From contig NW_023998415.1 of NCBI RefSeq assembly GCF_014805625.2, positions 12,133,974 to 12,197,973 of the forward strand: a DNA stretch of 64,000 nucleotides, written 5' to 3'. Shown in pieces: positions 36,236 through 47,870 of the stretch. Numbering within the stretch: the stretch's first letter is position 1; each line of letters opens with the position of its first letter. Origin of the DNA: Glossina fuscipes (taxonomy: Eukaryota > Arthropoda > Insecta > Diptera > Glossinidae). The notes under the pieces were generated by a model, which saw only the letters and a list, made by a program, of their open reading frames with translations, was not told the DNA's origin and did not search any database. The position numbers and the translations under genes were made by a program.

Positions 36236-36348
36236 GTTTGTTCCTGATCGTAGCTGGCCGAAGTTATGAATTCGTTATCAGATTATAGCAAGCATACTCA
36301 ACGGCACAGGTTTGTTCCTCATCGTAACTAGGCAGAGTTACGAGTACG
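36236..36348. repeat. Imperfect direct repeat of 39 bp
   Basis: 'gtttgttcctgatcgtagct' 'ggccgaagttatgaattcg' (36236-36274) recurs as 'gtttgttcctcatcgtaact' 'aggcagagttacgagtacg' (36310-36348), 74 bases apart, with about nine differences. G+C is higher than in the flanks. Identity unknown. Confidence 0.65.
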
Positions 36349-39179
36349 ACACCGTGCATTGTCAGGCATAAAAGAAATCATATAAATCATATTTTTTTAA
36401 TAATCTTATTATAGCACAAAATAAATATTGGAGAGTTTTATTTTTGATACTGTTACTCTGAAACATATACACATTTATGAAATCAAATATATATAAAATA
36501 TAAATAAAGCGGATATTGAAGAATTTTATTTCGACTATTACTCGGGAATATCAAACTTGATACAATATCACACTAAATATAATCGTATAGTGTAACATTT
36601 AATTTTATACAACTTTTGCGTACGTAAGGGTACACATGGCGTATAAAAATATTTAATCTAAGATAATAATCACACTATGCGATTCAGTTATTCATACATC
36701 AATATTAATTTTAAGCGCTTTAATACCACATACACCTCATATCATTTTTTCATGGGAAATAATAAAGTTTTTGTATTAAGTTTTGATGCTATTTCCTATT
36801 TTTTTTTTTTTTTTTTTTTTGTATTTGTTTGCTTTTCTTAATAATCAATTAAAAATTGCAAAATGATACCCAATGACACGTCAGCTCAAAATGTTTAAGG
36901 GGTAATTTTTCACGAAATCAATTTTTTTTTTTTTTTTTTTTATGACTTAATAGATGTTTTGAACTTTGTAGCGTTCCTTGGCAAAAATGAACAATGTTAA
37001 GGAATCCCTCCTTTTAGGATGTTACAGTTACTTTACACGTGAAAGTCCATTTTTCAAGTCACACCAATGCATAGAGCTAATCAAATCGCTAAATATCTAA
37101 CATTTTCATTGGTTAATACATTGTTTTCAATTTTTCTTTTCCTTTGGGTTTGCCAATTCTTTCTTGTATACATTAAAATTTTTACCCTAACTGTTCATCT
37201 AACTCTCATGTTTCATTATTAACATAATATTGCGTTAATTACTATACGATAATAATAAAAAAAAAAATTAAGAAACCAAAAAACTTCACTCTAATGCAAG
37301 TATCTCAAGTGATAACACTTCATTATTCAGACTGTGTAAAGTATTCGTGTACGTGTGGCTATGCAATGTTTAAATTGTTAAGCTCTTATAGCACTTAATT
37401 CAAGAAACTATGTATAAAACTATTTGCATTGTTGCTTTTATCTTGAATTGTAATGGTGTGTGTTCATTGAGGATCATTTGTGAAATGAATTACCTGAGAA
37501 TATGCTTTCAAAGGCAAGCAGAAGCAGTAATACTTACAATCTCTCGCTAAATCTCGACTAATTTGAAATGCATTCATCTGCACTGCTTGTACGATAGAAG
37601 GAAGAAACAACACAACCTTACCATTCGTTCAACCATTACGAACTTGTAGCGAAAACTAAAGTTTTTCAAACACATGCATACACCTGTCACTATGTATGTA
37701 TTGCATGTATTTTATATTTAATCGTTTTCTCCTTTTCCTCTCCGAGGTCTTTATGCGTTTGTGTTATCGTAGAGTTTAATATGAGTGCATAAGCATGTGA
37801 AGTGCTATAGTGCCCATAATTTTTATTTAGAAAACAAAGGTTTTAAAGCAATTTTATGATGACGGCTTAGAAAGTTTCAAAAGATTACTCGCACATTAAA
37901 TGATATGCGCATTAAAAACAATTAAATTTACTTAAATTTAAATTTTAAGTAAGTTAGACGAAGAGTATGCAAGAAAACTGCCTAATACTAATGCAAATTA
38001 CGATTTTCGAAATGTGAGAAAAGTAATAAAACGAAATAAAGAATTTGAAAGCTTAGGCGCGCGCGTCATCGAATAAAGGGCCTTTATACCGGAAACGATT
38101 AATGAAACTTACCTTATAACAAAGTGGAGGATAATATTCGGTATGTGAGATAATTGAAAATACCAACAACACCACGTTAACAAACAAAGCGTAGTATTTG
38201 GGAATTGTTTTGAAAAATTTTACAGGCAAACTATTTGTTTCTATCAAATGAGTTGAGTTGAGTCGTAGCCATCAAAGAAGGTAATCGATCGCGAATATAT
38301 ATATTTTTTGCATCTTTCACACGATGAAGTCTTGTGGAATGAGAGATCGCTAACTGCTGTAAATAAGTTCTTTTAAGCTTTCGAAATAATTTTCTGTGAA
38401 TTTCCGTACATCGTTTACAAACATGTTCAACGCTACTCTCAATTCAGGGTTAACGACCTAAGTTAAAAAATGTAGACGATAAGTGGACGAACACAATACA
38501 AGGAATACAATTCTGTTACTCGCTAGTTATGTTCCCCGTTCGTTAATAGTGCATTCCTATCAACTCCTATCTTTCAATTTGTTTTTTTTAATTTTATTTT
38601 ACAAGAGAACAAATGAATGCGAAATTTGCTTATTTTTTACAGATACAGATACAAATCGAAGTTAGAACAATATGCCAATACGGCTGATACTTCTTTTAAC
38701 TTCTCTCTACCTTACTACCGGCTTTAGGCAAGAGGCAAGTGCAGCAGCTTAATAAAATGCGTTGTTTTTTTTTTTTTTGCAATTTCTTTGAGATGGAAGG
38801 AAATGTAGTAGAATAATAATATTAATGGAGGTACTCGTGGAGCATATATTTAAGTAATTTATAATAAATCCTATTTGAAAAATAATAAAAAATGGCAACA
38901 CCGGAGCCTTTCACATGAGGTATGTTTAATTTAAGTAAGGATTTGATGCAAATTTGAATCCAATAAAAAAATCATTTTGCTTACATGTTATGTGGGTTTT
39001 TTTGGGAAATATTGATTTTCGAGAAAAAGTTCAATATTTGAACAAAAGCTCACTCACCCATTTATTAATAAAAAAGTTTTAAATCAACTTGCCGAAAGTG
39101 TCCTTTGTGTTGATCTACAAGATGTTATTTTAGAGATACGAAAAATTCCAACAAAGAGACACGAATTGACTGCATATAC
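36349..39179. other. Long AT-rich stretch without recognised genes
   Basis: Poly-T runs at 36799-36820 and 36922-36941, poly-A near 37258-37267 and poly-T near 38766-38778. Short open frames (38053-38247, 38483-38665) lack motifs. Confidence 0.45.
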
Positions 39180-39472
39180 CATTTTTGGACGACTTGTTGC
39201 AAGAGTTGCTAAGAATATACTATTGCAGGTTGAATAAAAAATGCTGTCGCACCCAGCGCACTTACCCGACATGGCACGTTTTGAATAACAGTTGTTCGGA
39301 TCGATGTAGAATGGCTTGGCTGGCAGGCAGCTCCGCAAAGTTGAAGATGTGCGATAATGGGTGTGTGATTAGATCGCTGCCTAACACATATAACTTGGTT
39401 CGAGACGATATCGCCATGTTGTCAAAAATATCGTAAAAGTTTGTACGAAATGATGTAAACTATTTTGATTAA
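39180..39472 (+). pseudogene. Mariner transposase C-terminal relic, third lineage
   Basis: In the plus frame 'VARVAKNIL' is followed by 'MLSHPAHLPDMA', then 'QLFGSM' and 'NGLAGRQLRKVEDV'. These match the end of a mariner transposase ('ARPHVA...', 'LPHPPYSPDMAPSDYHLFRS', 'LA.Q.F.S.EDV'). After a frame change 'DDIAMLSKIS', a stop, and 'KFVRNDVNYFD' reach a final TAA at 39470-39472, the usual C-terminus. The third catalytic Asp is replaced by Glu and a stop follows, so it is dead. The wording suggests the mori/maT-like side of the superfamily. Terminal repeats were not found. Confidence 0.6.
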
Positions 39473-39946
39473 CAATTATTCACAATGAATGCATTTCTCA
39501 AGTGAAAAAATAACCAAAATTAACGCAACCAGCTCTTACATGTTGCGATATGACAAAGAAAAATCCAAGCAAATGTACAATAGTACAACCAAAATACTTA
39601 TATAATTATCAATAGCGTTTAATTAGTAAGAGACCCAAAAATCTTGTAGCTATTGTCTCCGTGTTTTTTATACTCATCACCGATGAAAAGGGAGGGATAT
39701 ATTCATTTTGTCGCTCAAAAAGATGCTTCTTAGGCCTCTTAAAACCTTGATATTGACTTGAAATTTGGTAACGGAAACATTGGAAATTCTTACACGTATA
39801 TCGCAGGCAGCGAAAATAGGCCAAAATGGTTAAAGAACGCTTAGCGTGATAAATGAACGACCGTGTATATACGTGATTCGATATCGGTCAAATGTAATTT
39901 TTTTTCTTTAGTTTAACTTATTATTTTTATTTATGCAAAGTAAGTT

Positions 39947-39949
<3 letters not shown>
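39473..39949. other. No recognised gene
   Basis: AT-rich; the 71-codon minus frame at 39609-39824 has no known motif. Confidence 0.4.

Positions 39950-39997
<48 letters not shown>
39950..39997. repeat. Poly-T run (48)
   Basis: Uninterrupted T run, the longest homopolymer in the window. It could be the tail of a minus-strand retroposed sequence, but no body is recognisable beside it. The exact length may be an assembly artefact. Confidence 0.9.
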
Positions 39998-39998
<1 letters not shown>

Positions 39999-41573
39999 AC
40001 AATGACAATCAGCGTTCTTCATTTGAATTCTATTTGTGTTTACCATACGATAATGTGATTGGAGGAAGAGTTCGAATAATCAAGCGGAATTGCAAAATTT
40101 TGTCGACAAAAGTCTTGTCTATTACGCAAGAGCAACAGAGCGCGTTAAGCGTCTCGTTTTTGGCATTATACAACTTACCTTCTTAACCATATAAAACTTC
40201 TTCCTTTCACTTCTTCAGAGAAATTTAATTATGTTATATGTCGACTATATGAATAATTGATCATACATATATATATATTTAAAGTGATAATATTATAAGT
40301 AACATGGGCTGAATTATGCTATAACAGAGGAGCAGCGACCATATCGAACTACGCCTACTTATTTTCAATGAACGAAGAGTCCAACATTAAAATCAACAGT
40401 TATTATTATTGATATTATCACTGTAAGAATTATAGCTTTATTCGCTGTTACCAAGCAAACAACAAGGGCAACAACTCATATGAAATGCAAAAATATTTTA
40501 AACATATATCTCGCTATCATAAAAGAAAAATTGTTCTTTTCCGGCATAAAACAGAAAACATATTAAGCGATATATAATGGCTTTTACGAGAGAACCGAAT
40601 CTTTAATAAATAATTTACTCATGCAAATGAATGAAGAATAAACACGATATACGACGTTATTTGCCGCCGGCATAGTTGATGTAACTGTCATCCATTCAAA
40701 TTTATAATAATTCATTTCAAATTCTTTTGGAAATTGGAAAAAAAATAAAAATTTCTTTATTCATTGTTTCTCTTTTCAAAAATGATTACAACATGCATGA
40801 TACAAATGTAAATACAGATATATTTGATCATTTCCTTTATTAATATGCCAAAATAATGTATAGACACAATAGATGTTTGTGTGTGTTTGTATTGTACATA
40901 AAATAGGCATTAGAAGAAACGTAATTACGGTCGTCCATATATATCACTGCATAGAGTGCGTGGTACTTCGTTTTCAACTTCAAAGTGGAAGACATTGTTA
41001 ACTTAACGCAATTAAAGTTTGTATTCACATAGAGAAATGTATGAAATTTCTTAATACATAATGAAAGAAGAAAAATTTAATAATGGTTGGAGTAGTTCAT
41101 TCGGATAAAAAATATTGAAATAGAAAGAAGAAATTAAATAAACCGAAAATAATGACTTTTCTTCATTCATTCAAAAATCTTTTCAAATGCAACAAATATT
41201 TAAAAGAAAGGTTTATTGCATATTTATTGCCCCCTAGAGGAATTTGGTTTTTCATCAAACTAGAGTTTTTCTTTCTTTTTTAGCCGACTAACGGCAAGGT
41301 TGGCATAAGCTATTACTATCAAACACCGATTCCCATATCTATAGACATATACTGCGTTCAAGAACTGAGATCAACATTCAAGTTAAATTGCGCGAGTATA
41401 TCGAATAGCAGCAGTACTTTTTTCTAAATTTATCGACATTTGTATCAAATTATACATGACAAACGTCATTAGTGATTCAGCTGCGCTGGGTTTTGTACGA
41501 CACAAAATTTGTGTCACTTTATGAACGCAGTAGCATGTGATGCAAACATCATGTAGAGTAAGGCTAATAAAAA

Positions 41574-41575
<2 letters not shown>
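39998..41575. other. No recognised gene
   Basis: AT-rich DNA; only short frames without motifs. Confidence 0.4.

Positions 41576-41605
<30 letters not shown>
41576..41605. repeat. Poly-T run (30)
   Basis: T run of 30 bases, with a second T run at about 41654-41673. Open frames on both strands across this region consist largely of Phe or Lys and are spurious. Confidence 0.9.
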
Positions 41606-41606
<1 letters not shown>

Positions 41607-41959
41607 AAAGGAATTTTAAAAAAAATTTAATTAAAAGTGGTTTTAAACCCAAATTTTTTTTTTTTTTTTTTTTAGATGACTTTATTCTTTTAGCAGCTGC
41701 GAGGCATTTTGAGGCATCAGTTCTCTTTCATTCTTTTCAAACTATCTCTAAAATAGTTGACTAGCATGGTCTGGGTTAACTCGTTGCTACCGTTTGATTT
41801 GCGGATATACTGCACACTTAATAATTAAAAATAAAATACGAATATAGTTCAATTATTGAAATTTTTTTGCTGAAATATAAATAAATTCAAATAGTAAAAG
41901 AATTTGGTTGTGAAGGCTTTTGGAAACAGAAAAAAGAAAAATCATGCAAAAAAAACCAC

Positions 41960-42620
41960 TTGTACACATCCGCAGGCGGTATAGATCTAAGCCAGGAGTA
42001 AAGACCTAAGCAGTTGCACACATGCAAAAGCTTAGCAACCGCTAATAATCAATAAATTCAATTCAATATTCAAATCATACGAAGTTGTCAGGATCAACGA
42101 TATAGGCAAAGCAAGCGTGTTAAGTATAATTGATTGGACAGAGTTTGCAGAATGCGATATTGAGATCAATTTGTAGATATCTAAACGAGTTGTTAATCTC
42201 GTCATTGGCTAAGCTCTATGAAAATAAAGTTACACGAGAAGCAGCTAGAAATGTTGATGTTTATCTCACCAAGTAATGTCCATTGAGGGGTCCATTAACA
42301 ATACATCTACGTTTCTCAAGTGACGTTAATGTTAACAAAAGCAATTTATGTTAAAAAAAAAAAGGCCAAGGAGATATGTGAGTCTCAAGCCGTATTCAGG
42401 AATTGATTCTGAACCGATTCGATTGAATCTACGCCTACCTTTAGCAAGGAGATCACACAGCAGAGGCATCCTCGAGTATCGATCTCATTAAGATCGTGTA
42501 TAGTCTTTGTTTAATATAAGGGTCATTGAGCTGTTTGGATCATCATTTAGTAAAATCAAGCGCTGAACTAGCCTTACTTAAAGAGATGTGGAATAATGTA
42601 GTTTTCCTCAGAAAGAGTAG
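41960..42620 (-). pseudogene. Jockey-type non-LTR relic, 3' end
   Basis: The minus strand around 42600-42400 reads in pieces 'LHISLSKASSALDFTK', then a segment like 'NSSMTLILN' and 'LRSILEY'-type remnants. These are the end of a reverse transcriptase in broken frames. The stretch 42010-42080 ('catgcaaaagcttagcaacc' onward) corresponds to 15460-15530, and the order of words up to 42310 follows 15540-15830. It is a sister copy of the relic at 15360-16250, more decayed. Confidence 0.65.
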
Positions 42621-43489
42621 ATAGGCATGGCGCAATAAAAGTCTAATATGAAATTAAAACGTTAAATAATTTATTTATTATAATTAATTATAATTACTGG
42701 CAAAGAATATCATATAAGCGAGATTTTAAAGGTAAGCATTTAAATGAAAATAAATCACGCTCTAGTAAACAACAAAAATTATACGCAACATGCACAAGCA
42801 CAATAACAACTCACTATAGCAACAGGACCAGCGACAGCCAGCATTTAAACACCGCCAGCATATAAATTAAGTAAATAAAATTTTCAGAGCAGTTAGTAAG
42901 CACTCGATTATGATATGTTTAATGTTTAAAACCACATCTGTGTGCATGTTTAAAATGTACGAAAATAAATAAATCATATTTATATATAATTTCATTATTA
43001 TTCAGTGAATAAAATTGTTTGAATTATCATATATTTCGTAAAAATTTAAATAAAGCGTTCTATAGTTAAATGTCTAAAGCACATGTTAACGCAATGCAAA
43101 TACGAAGTAAATTTCGCTTGAAAAAGATAAACTATTAAAATCAACAAAACTTTATTTCTATGAAATCAGCAAGCCAATCATAATCCCTTTTTTTCCCGTA
43201 TACTGGAACGCGCCCTTCTCTGACCATAATATATGATAATAAAATCTTACAATGTAAAGCATTGAGGAAAATTATTATAAAAATAACCGCCTTGTTAATC
43301 CAAAATGAGTTTTCTCTTAATTTCCGGTGTCATTAATTTGCTGTTAATCAAAATTAATGACGCAACAAACACTCGCAACAATACAAATATTCCATAACAC
43401 AGGCATACGTGACCGCAATTATTATATTTTTAGTAAGAAACTCGAATTTTTAATTCATTCTTAAAACTATTATTAATCCGCCAAAAATT
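42621..43489. other. No recognised gene
   Basis: AT-rich DNA; nothing recognised. Confidence 0.4.
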
Positions 43490-43592
43490 TTGTACAACCT
43501 TTGAAAGTTAAATTAAGAAAACTTCACGGACAGACATCTCTAAATTAATTCAAAATTGTACATTGATCAAAATTATATATACTTTAATGGAC
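43490..43592 (+). mobile_element. DINE-like 3' fragment
   Basis: 'cacggacagacatctctaaa' 'ttaattcaaaattgtacatt' 'gatcaaaattatatatactt' 'taatgg' matches the conserved INE-1/DINE-1-type string seen at 34575-34620. Confidence 0.6.
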
Positions 43593-43920
43593 ATTTTTCA
43601 TTTTCCTATGTGTTGCGAATGGGAAGACGACATTTGATACTAAATACTATGCAATACGCTTAGGCTATGCTAAAACACAGTCGCATCTCTTTACCTATTC
43701 ATAGGGTCTCTGCCAAGAGAAATAATAGTTCCCATAGCAGAGACTAGTGAACGTTTTACTTTATTTTGTTAACTCATCCTCATCTTATTCATTTTCAAGA
43801 CGACAGGGAAGCTTTCATTAAAACCCGGAACATTCTCCGGTCTTCATAGGGAATATTTATGGGTTTCACTGTATTCAAGTATTAATCAGACTAACTCCAT
43901 AAATTCAATAGTATACAAAA
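43593..43920. other. No recognised feature
   Basis: Nothing recognised. Confidence 0.35.
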
Positions 43921-43921
43921 A

Positions 43922-44035
43922 TGATTATTATTATTATTATTATTATAATTATAATTATAATTTTAGACTAATGAAATAAATTCTTAGACTAAAAAAAAAG
44001 ACATTGAGCACTAGCAATACAGGCTATCGGCTCTA
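43922..44035 (+). repeat. (ATT)n-associated interspersed repeat, copy 2
   Basis: (ATT)n and (AATT)n-like runs at 43925-43964, then 'gaaataaattcttagactaa' and 'gagcactagcaatacaggct' 'atcggct'. Same order as 7578-7680, same strand. Confidence 0.6.
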
Positions 44036-44819
44036 ATTTAAATAAATGTACATTAGATAATGAGCTTAGTAGTATTAATAAAGTAATATATAGAATTGAT
44101 ATTCGATTCTGAAGCGGATTTTAGAATGTCCAAAGGGTTAATCGTTCCAAATGCAATAAAAAAATGATAAAATAATTTATTTGTATTTCTATTACATTTA
44201 CAGTGACAACGATATTCACATATATTTAACTTTTAAATGCTTCGCTTAACTAAACTTTCTATTCGAATTTGCGATCGGGTATTACTTGCTTTCTGAAATA
44301 AATTATTTATTATACGTTAGATCGAGAGAAAGATTGATCGATCATTGATTGCTGTTATCGCTTATTATTGAAGAAATTGCTTTCAATGATGATTCAAATG
44401 ATGCGCGGTTAAGAGTCAATCAAATGCTGTCACTTTTAGTGCTTTTTCATTTTTAAAGAATTTCAAAAAATGATCTTTACCGATGCATGTCATACGAACT
44501 ATTCCCCTACATTAAAATTCCAGTTCCAGTTCCGGTTATTTGAGAAGGGAAACAAAAGGGTGCAAACTGTTCCTTAATTAAAATGAAAAAGTTATATTCA
44601 ATTTGATTCGAATTTTCTAAAGCGTTTCCTATTTACGATATTCGATGGCATATATCATATAGTAGATCGTATACACTTCACACATAATTGTACAAACTAA
44701 AAATATTTCATTGTTCTGCTTTATTGATTGATACATGCTTTCTTGATAATTGCTTTAGCCAAACTTTTAACTTAATCCGGCAAGAGTTAACTATTTTGGA
44801 AAAAATTGAATTTTGTTTA
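44036..44819. other. No recognised gene
   Basis: About 44255-44300 resembles about 2040-2085. Otherwise AT-rich, no motifs. Confidence 0.4.
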
Positions 44820-44920
44820 AAAAATTTCAAAGCAATTATCGTGATTCAAATAATTGAACAGCAGACGGACATGTTTAGATCGATTGACGTATTCACGTTG
44901 ATCACGTTGAGATATTCGTC
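44820..44920 (+). mobile_element. Weak DINE-like fragment
   Basis: 'cagcagacggacatgtttag' 'atcgattgacg...cacgttgatca' follows the 'gacggacat.g.t.gatcgact...atgctgatca' pattern of the better copies. It overlaps a 92-codon frame (44688-44966) that I regard as chance. Confidence 0.4.
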
Positions 44921-45249
44921 GAACAATATTCCAGAGCCATATAAATATTTTGCAAATCAAATTTAAGCCTTACAATGAACATAATAATAGGGAAACTAGA
45001 TGCAAGTCGATGAAATGTGGCTTTAAAACGATGCTATGCCTTTAAGAATATTTTCGGTACAAACTCTTCATTTAATATACGCTATATTTTACAGTGAGAG
45101 AGAACCATAGAAACGTAAGGCAACATTGTTGGTAATTTTGTCATTTGTAGCCACTTCAACGATGCATTCATATAATTCTTGTGGTAATGTGTGAAATATT
45201 TTCCAATTTTTGAGAAATTTTAAAACGACTCAAATAATAGAATTCGCGA

Positions 45250-46000
45250 ATACAACTACTTCTCAGAACTACTTTGTGCATGTATGTACTCATGATAAGA
45301 TTAATGGTTCGGATGGCGCCTTCCTGTAGTTTTATTCCGGAATGTGGTGTTCAAAAAGCTCACACATTTCCGCAAACTTTCCAGAATAACAATTACCTAC
45401 TCCTAGGTTACAACGACAGGGATAAGTGGCGAGATTTCGGCGCACCGTCAAAATTTGAATTAAAAACACATTTATTACCTGAGATTTTTCTCCACCCACT
45501 CAGTTCAATTAGCATACAAGCCCAGTTTTCTCTCAAATCAGTTTCACATCGTTGTTGCCACTCCATTGGTATATTTTGGCGTATAGTTGCTTTTAATTTG
45601 CAGGTGTTGTTGTCATCTTCTACAACTGTTCTCCTTTGCTTTTTCCCATTGTGGATACGTAACTGTTGTTTGAGCGTCAGCTCGATTGATAGCTGTAGCT
45701 GACGTTAAAAATATGCAGCAAGTTGATAACATTCTCAATGTGCCCCGCTTTTGAAATGGTCCTAGTGTTCGTAGAAAATGCTTTGCAGTATTTTCTATGC
45801 GTCATATGCATCATTTGAGAATAGGCCAAGAGGCATATAAGCTTCCGCTTGGCTTGTTTTCGCCCCTCGGCCACCTTCTCTTTGAACGTTAATTTAGTAT
45901 CTAACTGTACTCTAGGATATACCAGCTAGGACCAAGTCTAAAACGGTATCTATCGAATTGAATCCTTTACCAATATTGCTGCACTTTTTTCTGCAGTAAA
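45250..46000 (-). pseudogene. R1/LOA-like non-LTR reverse transcriptase relic
   Basis: On the minus strand, near 45925-45880, the frame reads 'YLGVQLDTKLTFKE', the typical segment of R1- and LOA-group reverse transcriptases ('YLGV.ID..L.F..H'). It is followed by 'RKQAKRK' and a 65-codon frame down to 45677. After stops, a new stretch from 45566 to 45408 reads 'MEWQQRCETDLRENWACMLI' 'ELSGWRKISGNK', matching the 'WQ.RW......W...LIP.L..W..R..G' block near the C-terminus of that group. A 142-codon plus-strand frame (45274-45702) lies over it and is its shadow. RT core and endonuclease are missing; inactive. Confidence 0.7.
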
Positions 46001-46059
46001 TTTTACTTTACCCTTATTTTGCTACCTACATATCTACTTTAGAGCAACATTTGCTAAAC

Positions 46060-46091
46060 AAGTAAGAATATAAAGTCGGGCAAGGCCGACC
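46060..46091 (+). repeat. Left terminal inverted repeat
   Basis: 'caagtaagaatataaagtcg' 'ggcaaggccga', inverted match to 46881-46913 with differences only in the 7 bases after 'agtaagaa'. A further copy lies at 6692-6724. Confidence 0.8.
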
Positions 46092-46880
46092 ATGAGGTTC
46101 CTACGACCACAGTACCACATTGTCTAACACAATTCCTATTTTTATACCTCCTACCACTTGTGGTGCGGGGTATATTAACTTAGCGCGGTCGTATGTAACA
46201 TGCAGAATGGTTTAAGACAAATCCACATATCTTTAAGCCAGTCTGTCCGTCTGATGAATGTCCATAAAAATTTGTGTTCAAGCTACAGTTTGCAATTTTT
46301 GAAAAATTTCGATAAAATCTGGTAGAGTGACACGCTTTAACCCAAGGATGAATGCTACTAAATATGATTTGGATCGGACCGCCTTTTTGATCAGTCCTCA
46401 TATAACGCTCTATTTTGAAAAGTCGTTATATGGAAAAGAATTGCAATTTTCCAAATTTCTCGGCAAAAGTGAAGCAGTATTATTTCGGCATTTTAAATCG
46501 TTACGAAAACTTTGAATCGGCTTGGGCTGTTTTGGAACCCCCCTCTCATATAGCTAAAACTAAGGTTCATACAACAAAAAGGCATCATTTTCAATGCTGC
46601 GCGATGAAAATTATATCATAATAATAATTTAACATAAAAAAATGAACTGTGCCACATTTGGACCATGTCGGTCTATTTTTTGGATCCTACGCCAGTAACG
46701 ATTTTCATGAAACTTTAAGTTTTAACATGTAGAAAAGATGGAAATTGACTCATAATATTATAGTAACTTCATACAAAAATTAAGTGTACAAAATTTGGAC
46801 CCTCTACGTCTATTTTTGGTTCCTGCCCTAGGATACTTTATAAGAGTTGTATTAGGCCATGTGATGTAGGGTATTTAAAG

Positions 46881-46913
46881 ATCGGCCTTGCCCGACCATA
46901 ACGTTCTTACTTG
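46881..46913 (-). repeat. Right terminal inverted repeat
   Basis: 'atcggccttgcccgaccata' 'acgttcttacttg', complement of the left end. Confidence 0.8.
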
Positions 46914-47437
46914 CCTTTCTAAGGCATTTGGTTAACTTGCTTTCAATTTCAAAGATAATTGAATCTCTAACTCAAAAGTTTAGTTATCGCACCAATCGTC
47001 TGTAATGCTCTTAATTCTCTTTAAATTTTCATTGACTAGAAGGGCGTACGTTTTAACTCATTGTAAAGATTAATAAAAGCTTATGGAGTAGAAACATTAA
47101 AAATTACATGCATATGTTGTGAAATATCCTTACACTATGATATGTTGCGTTATGTGGGTTAAAAATTTTTATAGCCACTATCAAAGGATGCTGCATAAAT
47201 ACATTTTGCCAAAATGTTTGCAGCATCGAGAAGGTTGTATTTCACAGTCCCACACAGAGTATTTATTTCATAAACAATGCAAGTACGTTTTTTTTTCACT
47301 ATCGTCTGCGAATTGCTTGTGCTAAACATTCTCATGATCCTAAAAATATAGCCATCGGGTTCAATTTTGACATAATACAACATAAATTGAGAACATATAT
47401 GTTTCTAAAGCAAAAACGAAGGGGTTTATAATCCATT
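46914..47437. other. No recognised gene
   Basis: Overlapping 68- and 74-codon frames on opposite strands without motifs. Confidence 0.4.
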
Positions 47438-47501
47438 TTAAAATGAAGATGGTGAGTATAGAAGATTCGATCAAAGCCGAATATAATTGTCTCACTTGTT
47501 T
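47438..47501 (-). repeat. Terminus of dispersed repeat family B, inverted copy
   Basis: On the minus strand: 'aacaagtgagacaattatat' 'tcggctttgatcgaatcttc' 'tatactcaccatc'. Same layout as the plus-strand ends at 24394, 25814 and 32712, in the opposite orientation, so this may be the other end of such an element. Confidence 0.5.
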
Positions 47502-47868
47502 ATGTTTACAATATTCTAAAAAGTTTTAATTTTCTTTTTTTCATACATTTTACATAACGACTGCAACGGTTGACTTCAAATCATTTTCAAAATATGCTTC
47601 AATGTTCATATCATTATTATTATTATAATATAACCATTATCAAGCGATAACAATGCACTAAATTTTTCACTTCGTTTATGGCACGCATGTGCGTGCATCC
47701 TATCAGTTTGTTTTTTCAGTCAACGGTCGAAAAATTGAAATAGATAGCTATATTTCTTAATTAATTACACGAATTTAAGTTTGAAAATAATCCGTAACTG
47801 TTCATCCGAACACGTAGAATAATCATTAGCTATATAGCATGCAATTTACAGCAAATATTGATCGTATT
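47502..47868. other. No recognised feature
   Basis: AT-rich spacer before the pogo-type element. Confidence 0.4.
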
Positions 47869-47870
47869 TA

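Larger units (their letters stand above)
46060..46913 (+). mobile_element. DINE-like element with terminal inverted repeats
   Basis: An 854-bp unit bounded by inverted copies of a 32-33-base sequence. The left copy is 'caagtaagaatataaagtcg' 'ggcaaggccga' at 46060-46091; the right copy is its complement at 46881-46913. Inside, 'ttatacctcctaccacttgt' 'ggtgcggggtatatt' and 'tatgtaacatgcagaatggt' resemble the DINE-1 start. Then come the 'atttggatcggaccgcc' block and two diverged internal units carrying 'tttggaccatgtcggtctat' and 'tttggaccctctacgtctat' (46657 and 46795). Relics at 540-1010, 3150-3480, 19525-19930 and 31090-31640 share these blocks. No transposase or Rep-helicase coding is present, so it is non-autonomous. 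Confidence 0.75.

Noticed and set aside
45274..45702. 142-codon plus-strand open frame
   Set aside because: It lies antisense to the R1/LOA-like reverse transcriptase relic and has no motif of its own.
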